Shown: positions 52,501 through 62,711, numbered from the stretch's first letter. The stretch: 64,000 bases of DNA from Rhinopomastus cyanomelas (GCA_013400115.1 VXBP01001832.1:310001-374000), one strand, 5' to 3'. Notes: generated from the sequence alone by a model not told the origin. Made by a program: numbers and translations.

Positions 52501-55500
52501 CAGGGATTACAGAAATGGTTTAACTGCAGCATTCCCCGTACTTGGGCAGGATACTGAGCTACATCTCCTTTGGAGTTCCTTTCGAGACAAATTATTTTTT
52601 TCTCTATCATTTTGACTTTTAAACTTCATTATCATAGTCCCACCTGGTTCTCATGTCATGGAAAATTAGTCAGTCTTAGTTTGGGCTACTCCACATGAAA
52701 TGGAAGGCAACTTCTACTGTCTCCTTTCATCAAAATAAAAAACCTGTGAAAGTTCAAATTCAGTGCTGATCTCAAATACCGTGAAAAGCAGAGGAGCTCA
52801 AGGAAATATTCCCACTTGCCTCAGCCTGAAGTATACGTTGTCTGATCAGCTTAATGTGCCCGGCAGATTTCTGCACTCAGCACCCTATCTTTGATCCCAG
52901 GTTGAAAATTATGGTAGACGCTCCCCCACATACCCCCACTCAAGGGCTGTCAAGCACCAAATCAGTGAATGTAAAGCACTAAAATCTGGAAATAGGAATG
53001 GAAATTGTAAGGAAAATGTATTTGTGGTGAAGATAGAAATAAGGGCAGAATGCCACCAAAGGCATGGAAAGAATAAATAAGTGGAACATTTAATGAATGT
53101 AGAAATATTGATTTTGGAATAAACAGATTCCCTCCTCCTCCTACACATGAAACGTTATTTTGAGCAGTAATGGGCAATCATCCATGTAATGTGAGGTGCC
53201 TGGTGGAGGTTTTAAACACTTCCAGTTTGAATGGAAACTCTAAGAGCAATCGTACCTATTTATATGTGTTTGCTCCCTGAGGTGAAAAGAAAGCAGATGT
53301 TACCCAGTGGAGGGTATGTCAAACTGTCTGGGGGACATGACCAAAGGGCACAACACTGGCCTCAGATCAGTAGTAGGATGGGTTCTCTTGTGCTTGTGTA
53401 GCTGGTCTTTATAAAGACAAAACAGGTTTTAAATTTCTTATGTCCTGCTCTGAGCAAACACTGCACCCGCATTCAGCATGATAAACATTCCCCATACCAG
53501 CAAACAATCTGCATCCTTCAGAGTGAGCTCCACTGAGCTACCTTATTAACTTTTAATTCCAAACACCGTTCCTCAGTTTAATGGATTCTCTGACTGCAAG
53601 GCTTTAGCAAGAATCATGGCTAGAAAAGATCAGATAAAGCCAAAAGCTGTGGCTCAGTATCTGTTAGGAACAGACAAGCAGTGTAAAACAAGTTGCACAT
53701 GTTTCTTCACATTAGCTAAATCCTGTTCAAGGCAAAAATGAGGGAAGACTAATTATTCAGAGAAGAATGACTGTGCTAGGAGACATCCATGGTTGATCAT
53801 CTCCAGGGCTGTTAAATGAGATCAGAGTCCTTGTTTCTCAATCTACCTTTAGTTTTTCTGCTGAAGCATTGTGTGTGGATCCCATTTATGACTACATGGG
53901 GCTAAGACCACCAATACATTTCACAGGACAGCTGTTGGATGGGAATGCTGTTCCACCACCCAGTTTCAAGCTATATCTTTTGACATTAAACATACACAAC
54001 ATCTGGGGTTATCAGTCTCTCGGGGTTGTGTATGCAGCACCGGGACACACTATTTCTCTGCGCAGAAAGGGTTGAAAATCCATGATCACAGAAAGAAACT
54101 ACCTTGATTTTTCACGAGTGTGGGTTGGCAGGTGCTGTGAAGAGGAAGGCTGAGAGGTAAGTAGGTGGAGCAGGAATGTCTTCCTGCTACAGTATATCGT
54201 CACGGTCTTTCTGCTGGGTAAGTCGAATCAAAAGGCAGTTCTAGGAAAACATAAATAGGACTGTGCTGCTGTGTGGCAACTCCTAATACCAGAATTTTTT
54301 AATGAATAGAATCAGGATTCTGACTGGAGTATCTCTTGAAAGAATGGCAAAGTAAAAAAAGCCATGCAGAACTGAGCCCACACAGCAAGTGGCTGACTGA
54401 CACTTCACTTCTGTCTGCCTTGATTTCCCCATTTGTAAAATGCAAAGTGTGCTGAGCTGCATTTTGCTCTATCTTTGCAACATGTGCTTTGAGAGTGACA
54501 TACAAAATGTGCCAGATGAGAAACTGAAGAGCTGAGGGTCCCCTGGGCATGGATTCCGAGGCCTCAATAGCACAGCAGTGGGAAGAATGTTGCAACAACC
54601 CAACAAGCCTATTAATATTCCTGCCTGAGTGTATTAATCATCCCATTGTGAAGAAAACAACACTTCACTTTAGAAGAGAAACCACAGGCTCATCGCATAT
54701 CACCCATTTGTCTCACTCATGTTAGCACTCTCTCAATTAGCCTGGATTTTAAAGGTTCTTGGGGATTTGGGGGGGAATTTGGTTGGTGGTACATTTGGGG
54801 AATGTGGTTTTTGGAAGATCTAAATGAAAAAACAGAGCCTCCACAAAATCTGGTCCCTAGAAAACTACGTTGAACCAGACATTTGCTTTGGGCTGAGTTT
54901 CTCTCACTGAGGTTCTTTATAGTTTTCCTCTGGCACTGTCAGGGAGCCAGAGAGAATAAAGATAACACAGAGACACAAGAAGGCAGAAACAATAAGTGTA
55001 CTCTGCTTTTCTGGGTACAAGAACAGAGATTCACTTTTCAGATGCTGCAGAGGGGAGGTGTATATTCACATGAATCAGAGCAAAGGAATTTCTGATTTCA
55101 GCGTGACCTGAAAGAAATGGTGGCAGGGAAGCAGTTGATATCTCTACATACAAAGGAGCTGAAAGTACAAGTACCTCTTACTTTGGAGTGTGAGAGTGAT
55201 AAACTTTAGGGTCGTGTTAGAGTAGATTCATGACACCAGAGGTACAAAGGAAATGGCACTGGATTGTCACAGGATTTTATCAGCTCAGCCCCTCAATGAA
55301 TTTTACAAACAACCCAGAAAACTATTATAAACCAAACAAGCTGCTGCAAGACAAAGGTACAGCTCTATCACTGGTGCTACTTCACACCGATTGCTCGCGC
55401 TCACTCTTTTGCCTTTCAGGAAGTATCAAGCAATCATCCTCTACTTAGCATTTTCTGCAGAACTACAATTATGTCTCCTGACAGGTAGGCAGGCAAAACG

Positions 55501-58500
55501 GGCAGAAGCCATATTTTTGGTTTGGTTTCGGAAAGTCAGCTTCCTGTCTGGTCCACCTGTCAAACCCCTCAGAACATACTCTAAACAACTGAAGGTTACA
55601 CAGTTTGATATTCCTGACAGCCAAAGTCAACACACAGAAGAAACATTTTCCCACTCAGCAACTCATTATGTCTTCTTTTCAGTCTTTCAACTGAGAAGGC
55701 ACCAATGGGTAAGCAGGTCTCCTGTGACATAGTCCTCCAGAGAAAAACCATGGCATACACTACTAAGACCTTGGTTCTGTTGTCTTGTGTACTTACGTGC
55801 TCATTCAGCCCGGGGCAAACTAGACATAAGGTACTCCCAGCTTTACATGGCACTGCTTCACCTGTTACCCTTCCTTCCACTGCAACTATGTCTGTGACTA
55901 CAGAAAAGACAGAATCATCCGTCATCTCACTCAGATTCTGACCCCTATTGTGATCCACAGCATGATGTTAACTCGGAGTTACTGTTACATTTTCATCCAC
56001 CACACTGTCTCCTTGTTTTTCATCCCCTCTGGGATCTCGGTGCTGACATTTCCTGTCTTTGTACTTCTGTTTGCATTGAATGCAGCTTCTGAATGAAAAG
56101 TTGTGTCTCAGGCCCATCCAAAAGATATTTGCAGCCCTGGACAGGATTTGCGCACATTATGGTCTCACAGTTTTGCCATGCTGAGCCAATTTACACTGCA
56201 CCTGCACCAAAGATCCCAGCTATGGACAAGCCACCCACTTTATTGGGCAGTTTATGTGCTTTTCATGGCAGGTGCGTAGGATAAGGCCAACCCAAGTGCA
56301 TGCCTTTGAGGGAACAGTGTAGAGGAGTAAGCAACACAAACTGCTCTAAGGGCACAATTTGCATTTCAAACAGGCAACAGCCTCAGATCACTCAAATAAA
56401 ACCCCATGTTATCAGAACTGAGAAACAGAAGATCTTTTTATTACCTACTCTGCACTCACAAACAGACCCCTCCCTTCTCATCCTCACTCCATTTTACATG
56501 TAACCCCAGCCTGCCACACACCCACACAGACACACACATCTTTGATCGCTGCCAGATAACAAAACCTGGTGTTCTGTGTCCTCCCTGTTTCAAGCTCCCA
56601 TACACTGAAGCCTTCTCCTTTGCCCCACATACAATCGCTTCCCAACCACAGCCTCCTGTTTTATCTTGCACAGTTATACACAGACGATGCTCTATCTCTC
56701 CAAACTCATCTCAGAGCAGCAGATAACCTCTCCAACCGCAGACAGCTCAACCTCTATGACCCAGAATTCAACAGCTGCTTTCCCCAGCCCACAAATTTTC
56801 TTCTCAGGCAGATACCCATTCTCCTCCTTCATGTAAACAGATGAACAGCCCCTCTCTGCTCCCGCGGTTCTCATCTGCACGTGCGTGTGCAGATTCACAC
56901 GCAAATACTTCAGCAGTGAAATGACTGGCCGCATTTCTGGCAAGTGAAGTCAGTGTTGCTCCACTGAGGCCAGTACTTGCTGCAGTACAGGTGGTACGTT
57001 CCAGACAGTGAAACAGGCTGCAGAGTTCATGTGATCAGAACGCGGGTAATTCCGGGTACACAGCTCCCTTCAGCGCACCCAATTCACTGCAAACTGAATA
57101 AACGGGAATGTTTTGGGAATCAGAAAAAGGCTTTTCTCTCCTCCTTCTCAAGTCTCCCCTTCCTTCTCTCCCTCAGCATAGGGCATGTAGGGAGATAGAA
57201 CAGGCACAACTTTACTGACATTCCCTGGAACTAATGGAAAACCGTAGACAGTTCTCAGAACTCCATTCCACAGCACTTGTGTGGTCTGCTCTTGTTAGAA
57301 AATTTATCTCCCTGAACCCTGCCTCTCTCACTCTCATCAGCCCTGTATGTCAGAGCCTAGTAGCACTGGCTGACTTATAATTATTTTTTACTATGCTGCT
57401 TTGTCTGCATTAATCCTTTGAAAGTAGCTTTACTGCACATCTGAAATATTATGATGCTATAAAACCTCTGTAATATTTATAAATCCCGTAAGACATCATA
57501 AAGACAGAAGAAAACCTCCCCACAGAGTTCATCTAGCATAATTACATATACATTTCCCTCTGATTAATAAAAAATGATCACTTCCTTATGTAAAGATATT
57601 CTTCAGCTTTCTTTCATTAAGGCTATTTTTTCTTTCCACTTTAAATCTGTTTCATGTGTCCCTGTACAGTAAGGTACCTCAGAAGATATTTTCCCAAAGC
57701 AAAAGGCACAATAGACAGAATCACCACAGAGAATTGTCAGCTGAACTGGGAGTCGGGAGACAGGATCATCTCTCACCATATTTTCAGGTCTCCTAATTTA
57801 AGCATTTCACCACAGAATGTCCTGAAATAATATTCAAACATCAAACTGTGTTGTGCGTCATCAGACTAAGCAGGAGAGAAGAAATCTGATAAATCAAGAG
57901 GGGGGAAAGGAAAACCTAAGACCCAGCACTTGCCCCCCACGCCACAAAAGGGTTGGCTTAGACTTTAGTGAAGCTGATTAAGGGGAAACCTGTAAATCCA
58001 CAACTGAAAAGGCATAATCAGCACAGGGCACTGCTCACTTCCAGAACAGTGGTGATGAACATTATGAGTGGCCTCTGTGCTCAGTGGGAAACCAGTGACG
58101 CTGGGCTTGCGCTGACTGAAACTGCATGGATTTTAGCAATGGCTTTGAATGTGGCTTTAGCCTGCTCAAAGAGCACTTGGATCGCATTCATCACCTGCTT
58201 AAATGGGACCAGGTTTGAACTAAGCTTTGAGAAATCTTTTCAACTACAACTTCTTCTCCAATATTCTCCAGAATCAAATATTCCCTAGCTCCAGGGAGCC
58301 ACTGGTCAGCATTATTTTCAACCAGCCTGAAAAGGACCTGCAAAGAGGAGAAACGTAAGGTGAAAGAAAACGACCAGCTTTTTTTGTTTCTAATATTGTT
58401 GTAGCCATTCCTCTGAATTTGCAGAAGACAGAGTCCAATCTACCCACTGCTCCTTATGCAGGAGTTCTTCTTTGGAATCACATCAAGTACACTGCTGGAG

Positions 58501-58956
58501 CTGAGGCGGCTGTTGGCATCCCAGAACTGAAAGCCAACGGAGAGCAGGATAAAGCCAAGACACTGACATTTCTGGTACTAAACATTTCTACCCACAGTCT
58601 CAAGAGCAACCTAATTACGGTATAGAGGTATCCCTTTCCCTCACTCCCCACCACACCACAGCAGGCCTCAACACTAATTAACACCAGCCAGACCACTCAT
58701 TGCTGCCCTAGTGTATTGGTCCTGGAAACAAATCTTTGAGCTCTTCCCTACCTTACTCATTAGTTAAACACATACAGTACATTCCTTGGAAGCTCAAGCT
58801 CGCTTGATAGGATTTGTCTTCTTTCTGGATGTGATACTAGTATGAGATTTCACGGGGTCCAGTGTGAACATCACTGCTCCATTTGAATTGTTAGAGTCAG
58901 AAAGAAATGCAGCCAGAGATAAACATACAGACATGGGAAAGAATAAAACCTACCAT
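34467..58956 (-). CDS. MYL10: Myosin regulatory light chain, MYL10-like, seven coding exons
   Basis: The product is a sarcomeric regulatory light chain that binds the neck of myosin heavy chain and tunes cross-bridge kinetics. Joined minus-strand exons are 58954-58956, 50102-50188, 47561-47636, 46068-46172, 40428-40506, 35291-35339 and 34467-34565. They total 498 bases, or 165 residues plus TAA, the normal family length. A basic N-terminus (PKKAKKK) precedes the likely kinase-target Ser14 in GGSNVFSMF. The first EF-hand loop, D36 to D47 (DQNRDGFIDKAD), keeps the metal-binding residues; later EF hands are degenerate, as is usual in this family. The C-terminus is ITHGEEKD. GTDPEET, EELEEMVKEA and NLCYVITHG resemble MYL10 more than MYL2, which usually has GADPEET, EEIDEMIKEA and NLVH. 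There is no frameshift or internal stop. Family membership is very secure; MYL10 rather than MYL2 is an inference from residues recalled for the families, because no neighbouring gene is visible. Confidence 0.93.
34566..35290 (-). other. MYL10: Intron 6
   Basis: This 0.7-kb intron begins GTAAGG and ends TTGGCAG. No repeat or other feature is recognised inside it. Confidence 0.85.
35291..35339 (-). CDS. MYL10: Exon 6: 49-base exon of the C-terminal lobe
   Basis: This short exon completes the Tyr117 codon and codes IKEMLMTQADRFSQEE. The acceptor is TTTGAACAG and the donor is GTAAGG after the second Glu codon, so the next exon joins in phase 0. A 49-base exon at this position is conserved in the family. 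The exon is too short to be convincing alone; exact phase on both sides and the MTQADRFS motif make it secure. Confidence 0.94.
37595..37614. repeat. Perfect short palindrome in intron 5
   Basis: GTTCTCTCT-TG-AGAGAGAAC is a perfect inverted repeat of nine bases per arm with a two-base centre. It may be chance in a purine/pyrimidine-rich stretch. Confidence 0.7.
39236..39880 (-). mobile_element. CR1 LINE 3' half, intron 5
   Basis: Read in reverse, the CR1 3' end (CATAGAATAACAGAATCACAG, then GGCCTGAGACCTCATCTAG and CCCCTGTCATGAGCAGGGAC) leads into the ORF2 C-terminus and ends near 39880. Stops and indels interrupt the frame. It lies in the same orientation as the host gene's transcription. Confidence 0.92.
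40428..40506 (-). CDS. MYL10: Exon 5: third EF-hand region
   Basis: This 79-base exon codes from Gly91 to the first two bases of the Tyr117 codon: TDPEETILNAFKIFD, then PEGKGHIKAD. The loop beginning at D106 lacks several metal ligands, so this EF hand is probably structural. The acceptor is AATTTTAG and the donor GTAAGT. The flanking introns hold large CR1 copies in opposite orientations (39236-39880 minus, 42349-43280 plus). Confidence 0.95.
41155..41380 (-). mobile_element. Nested CR1 insertion with an assembly N
   Basis: The inserted piece begins with a CR1-type tail, TATCACAGTATCACAGTAT, followed by an N at 41174. It then jumps to internal ORF2 sequence (GGGGCAGAATGACC) without the expected ORF2 end and 3' UTR, and ends GTTGTGGCCAAAG. 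AAAG precedes it (41151-41154) and ends it (41377-41380), consistent with a 4-base target duplication. The missing middle suggests that the N hides unassembled sequence. Confidence 0.8.
41174..41174. other. Single undetermined base, probable assembly gap
   Basis: One N separates a CR1 3' tail from internal ORF2 sequence of the same element type. Several hundred bases of element would normally lie between these two, so the N probably marks an under-sized gap, not one ambiguous base. Confidence 0.6.
42349..43280 (+). mobile_element. CR1 LINE, intron 4, antisense to the gene
   Basis: The fragment starts in reverse transcriptase (IFINDLDEGIEGTLSKLADDAK, with LADD in place of FADD). It continues through QVTKKANSIMACTSNSVARR-like sequence and the ORF2 C-terminus, and ends CTCTTCCAACCTTAATGATTCTATG. 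Frames are broken. It lies head-to-head with the minus-strand CR1 copy that ends about 320 bases away. Confidence 0.92.
43281..46067. other. Intron 4 sequence without recognised feature
   Basis: Only short open frames lie between the CR1 copy and exon 4, and no repeat or exon is recognised. Confidence 0.55.
46068..46172 (-). CDS. MYL10: Exon 4: linker and second, non-canonical EF-hand
   Basis: This 105-base exon codes from the end of the Gly56 codon to the first base of the Gly91 codon: RLNVKNEELEEMVKEAPG, then PINFTVFLTMFGEKLK. The segment is nearly invariant in striated-muscle regulatory light chains and contacts the heavy-chain neck. The acceptor is TTTGCTGCAG and the donor GTAAGT. EELEEMVKEA is one of the features that points to MYL10 rather than MYL2. 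Confidence 0.96.
46173..47560 (-). other. MYL10: Intron 3
   Basis: This 1.4-kb intron begins GTAAGC and ends CTGCAG. I see no repeat or other recognisable feature in it. Confidence 0.85.
47561..47636 (-). CDS. MYL10: Exon 3: first EF-hand, calcium/magnesium loop
   Basis: This 76-base exon codes AFTIMDQNRDGF through DTFAALG and ends after the first base of the Gly56 codon. It carries the complete 12-residue loop starting at D36, with oxygen-bearing residues at D36, N38, D40 and D44 and Gly41 in the sixth loop position. The acceptor is CCAACAG and the donor is GTAAGC. Both length and phase match the conserved family exon. Confidence 0.96.
48329..48386. repeat. (TATC)n microsatellite, left part
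   Basis: CTATCTATCTATCTATCTAT followed by interrupted TATTGTATATATC and ATCTATCTATC units. It borders a CR1 fragment on its right; a related array resumes beyond the gap. Confidence 0.9.
48391..48673 (+). mobile_element. CR1 LINE fragment cut by a gap
   Basis: The sequence codes reverse-transcriptase segments: a WIMNWLQNRSQRVVVNGTES region, then LRPVLFNLLINDLDEG-like residues and NFADDTKLGG near 48570-48600, which carries the catalytic FADD. It breaks off in the gap right after AGCTGGGCAGAGA, so the 3' end is not visible. Confidence 0.9.
48674..48720. other. Assembly gap (47 Ns)
   Basis: The run of N interrupts a CR1 element on its left and meets a tetranucleotide array on its right. Its real length is unknown. 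Confidence 0.95.
48721..48792. repeat. (CTAT)n-type microsatellite, right part
   Basis: Compound units of the form CCTATCTACCTATCTAT are repeated to 48792, directly after the gap. The unit differs from that on the left by extra CCTATC and ACC variants. Confidence 0.9.
49326..49950 (-). mobile_element. CR1 LINE 3' half, intron 2
   Basis: In reverse orientation the 3' tail (ATAAAATCATCAAGGTTGG, AAAAGACCTTCAAGATCATC) is followed by ORF2 C-terminal sequence, visible on minus as LGIFRLEKRRLRGDLTALYN, then RVMRPWNRLPRESVELPSLD and LEYWGQFWAPQYRKDIEVLE. A frameshift breaks the frame near 49710. Confidence 0.93.
50102..50188 (-). CDS. MYL10: Exon 2: basic N-terminus and phosphorylation site
   Basis: This 87-base exon codes residues 2-30, from APKKAKKK to QIQEFKE. 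It contains the basic tail that precedes Ser14, the residue equivalent to the light-chain-kinase target of cardiac and skeletal relatives, and the FSMFEQTQIQEFKE helix leading into the first EF hand. The acceptor is a TTGCATTGCAG-type site. The donor is GTCAGT at 50096-50101, with an unusual C at +3. The exon lies between two CR1 fragments of the same orientation. Confidence 0.95.
50725..52020 (-). mobile_element. CR1 LINE, endonuclease to RT part, intron 1
   Basis: This is the most 5' CR1 sequence in the window. On the minus strand it starts with the endonuclease domain (LKCFYSNTHSMGN, then QELKATVQWEGYDIVAITET) and reaches reverse transcriptase (DKGQAMDLICLDFCKAFDMV; SEFTDDTKL, a changed FADD). 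After ITET, the codons where CR1 has Trp-Trp are both TGA, and more stops follow, so it is inactive. Its 3' end is missing; the CR1 at 49326-49950 on the other side of exon 2 does not join it directly. Confidence 0.93.
52021..57734. other. Intron 1 sequence without recognised feature
   Basis: Only short open frames with no family resemblance are present. TTGATTTCCCCATTTGTAAAATG near 54419 resembles a MIR block, but is too short to call. Confidence 0.5.
57735..57830 (+). mobile_element. Possible MIR-like fossil SINE
   Basis: GAACTGGGAGTCGGGAGACAGG resembles the ACTGGGAGTCAGGAGAC start of a MIR core, followed by TCTCACC..TTTCAGG. The remainder is poorly matched. Confidence 0.35.
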
Positions 58957-58998
58957 AGTGCTGCTGCTCCTTCCTCCTCTGCCAACTAGCCGGCCAGT
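58954..58998 (-). CDS. MYL10: Exon 1: 5' UTR and initiator ATG
   Basis: Only the initiator methionine is coded here. On the minus strand the sequence reads AGCAGCACT-ATG followed directly by the donor GTAGGT at 58948-58953. The coding part is 58954-58956, and the 5' UTR is inferred to run from about 58998. A first coding exon holding only Met is the normal arrangement in MYL2-type genes, and phase 0 fits exon 2, which starts with the Ala codon. The transcription start is estimated from the TATA box, not observed. Confidence 0.85.
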
Positions 58999-59050
58999 GA
59001 ACACAATACCAATTGTCTCTTTATATAGTGTCACCAAGGAATAAAAATAT
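58999..59050 (-). promoter_or_regulatory. MYL10: Core promoter: TATA box, initiator and MEF2 core
   Basis: On the minus strand TATATAAAG occupies 59019-59027. An initiator-like TCACT places the start near 58998, about 29 bases downstream, followed by a 42-base leader and the ATG. TAAAAATA at 59042-59049 matches the eight-base core of a MEF2 site, though its outer flanks deviate from the consensus. TATA-type promoters with a nearby MEF2 site are characteristic of sarcomeric genes. Position relative to a confirmed exon 1 is the main support; activity is not shown. Confidence 0.75.
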
Positions 59051-59113
59051 GCCTGTGCCAAGTTTAGACAATAGATGTAAGGTTGGAAAAGTGCAGTAAT
59101 TGGATCCCAGTCC

Positions 59114-59291
59114 CATTCCAAGCATCTGTTCCATGCACAGCGTTTGCTTTCACAGAAATAATGCAGTAGATAAGTAGAGGAGGCAGTTGGGAGCCAATTG
59201 TACAGCAGACACAATAAGCTACAGCTGAAGGGGCTTTCCCATGTACTTCTAAATAATGAACACGGGGCATGCACTAAGGAGATTTTAAGTG
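59114..59291 (-). promoter_or_regulatory. MYL10: Proximal muscle-type regulatory region
   Basis: Short motifs used by striated-muscle regulators cluster within 300 bases of the inferred start. They are an MCAT core CATTCC (59114-59119), an E-box CATCTG (59123-59128), a GATA site AGATAAG (59168-59174), further CANNTG motifs at 59184-59189 and 59195-59200, and an NKX2-5-like TTAAGTG (59285-59291). Each is short enough to occur by chance, so only the clustering upstream of a muscle gene is suggestive. Confidence 0.4.
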
Positions 59292-59559
59292 GACATGGCA
59301 CCCTGAAAAAGCAGAAACACACTCCTTGAGAGAATGCGGAGGAAGCTAGCAATAAATCCAGGCTACTGAGATGTCTTGCAGCTTCAGAGCCCCAAAGAAA
59401 TTACTGGAGTTCTGCAGAGCTGCTGTTGTTACTGAGAGGTAAGCTGAGTTCCCTGAATATGTGCCTGAAGTCCAGGGGTCAGATCTCTAGGTATGGCAAT
59501 TTAATGGAGAGCCAAGAACTTCAAAGCTTGAAAAAGGGGACGTGTAGTAACAAATAGAT

Positions 59560-59618
59560 GATTTGACTCGATGATTTTAGAGGTCTTTTCTGATCTGGGT
59601 GATTCTGTGATGCTGTAA
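59560..59618 (+). mobile_element. CR1 LINE 3' end
   Basis: GATTTGACTCGATGATTTTAG, AGGTCTTTTCTGATCTGGG and GATTCTGTGATGCTGT form the CR1 terminal block and its short tail repeat. About 60 bases remain. Confidence 0.8.
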
Positions 59619-60044
59619 CATGGTGTTGAGAGAACACCAGGAGCAAACAGAAGGCAGCACAGGGCTGTGTCTCCTGTGGAATGTTCACAGACATGAATCC
59701 ATGCACATTCCGTGTCTGGCATTATTACAATGGGCCAAAGCAAAATGGTGTATCCCCACAGACATGAAATTATATTTCCTGAAGGTCTGATCTATGTCTG
59801 TAGAGACATGTATGAGACTATCTATACAGGAACACCGGTACTGCAAAAAGCAGCAACAAGAGGTTTTTCAGGAACATACACTAACATCTGAAATACTTGC
59901 CTTCATCAGTCACACTAACCTCGAGTCACAGAAGTGCTTAACCAATCCACTGAACTTTGAGACAGTCAGCTATTTAAGTACCTAGTTGAACAAGGACCTT
60001 GCTCGTTCTCCAGGTCCAGCCCCTGGTAGTGTTGTCATCTCTAA

Positions 60045-60145
60045 TCTTGGATTTGACTTTGTGCTCTTCAGGGCAAGGACTGTTGTAGCTATTTGAAGCA
60101 CCTTGAACAACTACAGGGATGATTAATAAATAAGCATAATACAAA
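60045..60145 (+). mobile_element. Possible ancient LINE 3' end (CR1/L3-like)
   Basis: CTCTTCAGGGCAAGGACTGT, TTTGAAGCACCTTGAACAAC and TTAATAAATAAGCATAATAC follow the order of old amniote LINE tails (GGGCAAGGACTGT..AGCACCTAGCA..AATAAATAA). Alignment to a repeat library is needed for the family. Confidence 0.5.
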
Positions 60146-62711
60146 TTGTCTGGGTTTAGTGAAATTGTCATGGATGCACACTGTAAGTCGTGCCAGTGCT
60201 CATCAGTCTGACTTCAGTGGCAGTATAACAACACGTAGCGCAACACAGCATCAATGTAAATCCCTCCATCCAATTGCCTGCAACTGCCTGCTGGAGAGCA
60301 GAGCCAGGTTTATACCCTGGATCAGTCATGGGAATCTGAAATACTCAAAGCAAGGGTTTTGAGAAAATCCTGACATAACTGCAAAGGTTCAAAGTGATAA
60401 AGACTTACAGTGACTTACCATGGTCACTGGGTTAGATCCTGATTCAGCAAAGCTGTTACACATCCGCACAACTTTCAAGGAAGGAATAGCCCCACTGCAG
60501 TCAGTGCAGTGGCTGAAGTACCGGCACCCAGGAATATGGTCACTTGTTTTGCAGGATCTCTAGCAGGAAAGCTAAATGAGTGGCAGCCTCGCCTTGGAGT
60601 TCCCTGAGCCCACGATTCCATCCTATGAATTCTGTGTCCTTTATGCCAGAACCGTTACCCTTTCATGCAGCCATTTCGTGAGTTTGGCCCAGCAGCTCTG
60701 TTTGCAGGTGCAACTGGTTGTTTGGAAGTTTTCTTTTATCCAGCACATCATCAATCATCGTTATGATCATCAATTTGCTCCTTAGTTATCTAGCTTGATC
60801 TGCAGGCATTTTCCAATAGTGTGAGTATTTTCTACATTGATCTTCGTCTTTTAACAGACTTTCTGCATTAAATTTATTCTTCCGGGCTGGTTTTAAATGA
60901 CAGGACATGTTTGGATAAACCCCACACAATACTGTGTGTTTGTAACGCACGTGTCCTGAGAGACCAGAACGCTCTCTGCTTGATCTATAAAACAAATCCA
61001 CAGAGGAATTAAGGGAGACATACATCTAGGCTTTAAAGGTCTGCTTGCTTCTGCAACTGCCTCCAAATTACAGAAAGGCTCCAGACTGGAGAGGGGAGGG
61101 AGAGAAGGGGGGAATAACATAAGGACTGAAAAAGAAAGGCTTGAATTTAATTGCCCTAAAAATTTCAATCATTCAATCTGGTAATTAGAGAGCTGGCTGA
61201 ATCAGAAGGCAAATTCATTTGGAAAAAAAAATCCAACAAGATAATTGATGCTAAGTGAATATTTCACCTGAAATATTAAATACCAAACTTAAGGCTGCCT
61301 CCAGGGGCCCTTCTGCTACCCCTTTTTGATCTGTCTTTCTACTTCTTTATATGTTCCTCTCACATGACTCAACAGAAAAGGACACTCCTTCAGAGAATCA
61401 GATTGTCACAGGGACAGGTTTATTTGAACTCTCTGTGTTGCGAAGCAGACAACGTAATGATTTATTAGTAAAGACAATAATAACAGCAGCCTGACTGCAA
61501 ATCTCAGTTTCCAGTGTGGACTCGCTTCGTCTGTCTGGCCATAAGCAAGGTTTGATGTTCTACCACAAGTAACGGCTCACTTTATGAGCTGATCAAGTAC
61601 AGGGTATCTTAACAGCACCAGAATGTTTCATGTTTAATTCTGCCCTCTCTGATGCTGCAAAATGATACTTAAAGGTAGAAGTCTGGAATCACACAGAGCA
61701 CTGTGGATGCCAGTGTCACAGGGGTCTGATTGCACACACCTCTTTGCGGGATGAAGAGCAGAGCCCTGTATTGCCCACTTCTCAGGAGTAACTGCTAATT
61801 CTCTAATGTTTCTAATAGCAATGTTGCATGCCTGAAAACTAAGTAGGTATTAATTTATACCACCTTTATACATGAAGAAATTATACAGAAAATGCACGTG
61901 AAACACGATGGATTCTGATAACGTGCTGTTCTATCTGCTCACCTGGTCTGTGTGTCTTTTCCACACAAAATGCTGCACTCTATTCCTGTTAGCAGTATGA
62001 AACTTTAGTGTTAAAACACAATTTTTTTAGAGATGCCACATCTATTACTGCTCAGGGAGACCACATCAAATGTATGGAGAGGCTTTTGCCACTTCCACCT
62101 TTGAGATGTCATGAAAATGTTTCTGATCCATACAACCTTTGCCATCTAATCAGATGCAGATGACAGGACTTAGTAGCAATCTTTGCAAGTGAGATGGGAT
62201 ACCAGATGGGATGTGATCTCTTCTTGTTTAATGGGGACAGAGAGAACCCACTAATGTTGAATATGTGACATAGGAGATGTATAATAACACCTTTGTCAGT
62301 ATTTCTGGCTATTACAGACAGTGTTGAGACAACTTCTCACCACAACATTACACTGCTCCTGCGCACAGGTAGTTTTCTGTCACCACTCTGAGTGCCCCAC
62401 TTTCAAAAGAACGTGTGGCAGTTAATTATATTTGGAATCTGAAACCTTCCTTATCCTGCAATAGGTAGGGACAATTCCCAGTCCTTTAGAAGAGATGTAT
62501 CAGCCTTTAACCCTGAGGACACACTTTCTGTGCACGGACCAGGCTTGATCTCTCTGTCTGATATGTAATTTGGTAAAGACAAAGGTAATCCTGATCTCAA
62601 AATAGACTCTGGCAAAATGTACCTTGTGGAATTGCCAGCTACTGTTCTTTGGCCATGCCATCTGTTTTCTCATTGCTGTGTGCTCCTAACATCCTTCGAG
62701 TCACAGCTGTT

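Larger units (their letters stand above)
50189..58953 (-). other. MYL10: Intron 1 (8.8 kb)
   Basis: The intron separates the Met-only exon from the rest of the coding sequence, with donor GTAGGT and acceptor TTGCAG. It contains the large CR1 fragment at 50725-52020 and a weak MIR-like piece near 57735. Otherwise I see no coding exon; its open frames are short and lack family resemblance. Large first introns in muscle genes often hold enhancers, but no specific element can be named here. Confidence 0.85.

Noticed and set aside
54417..54445. TTGATTTCCCCATTTGTAAAATG, similar to a MIR block
   Set aside because: Too short to separate from chance without a profile search.
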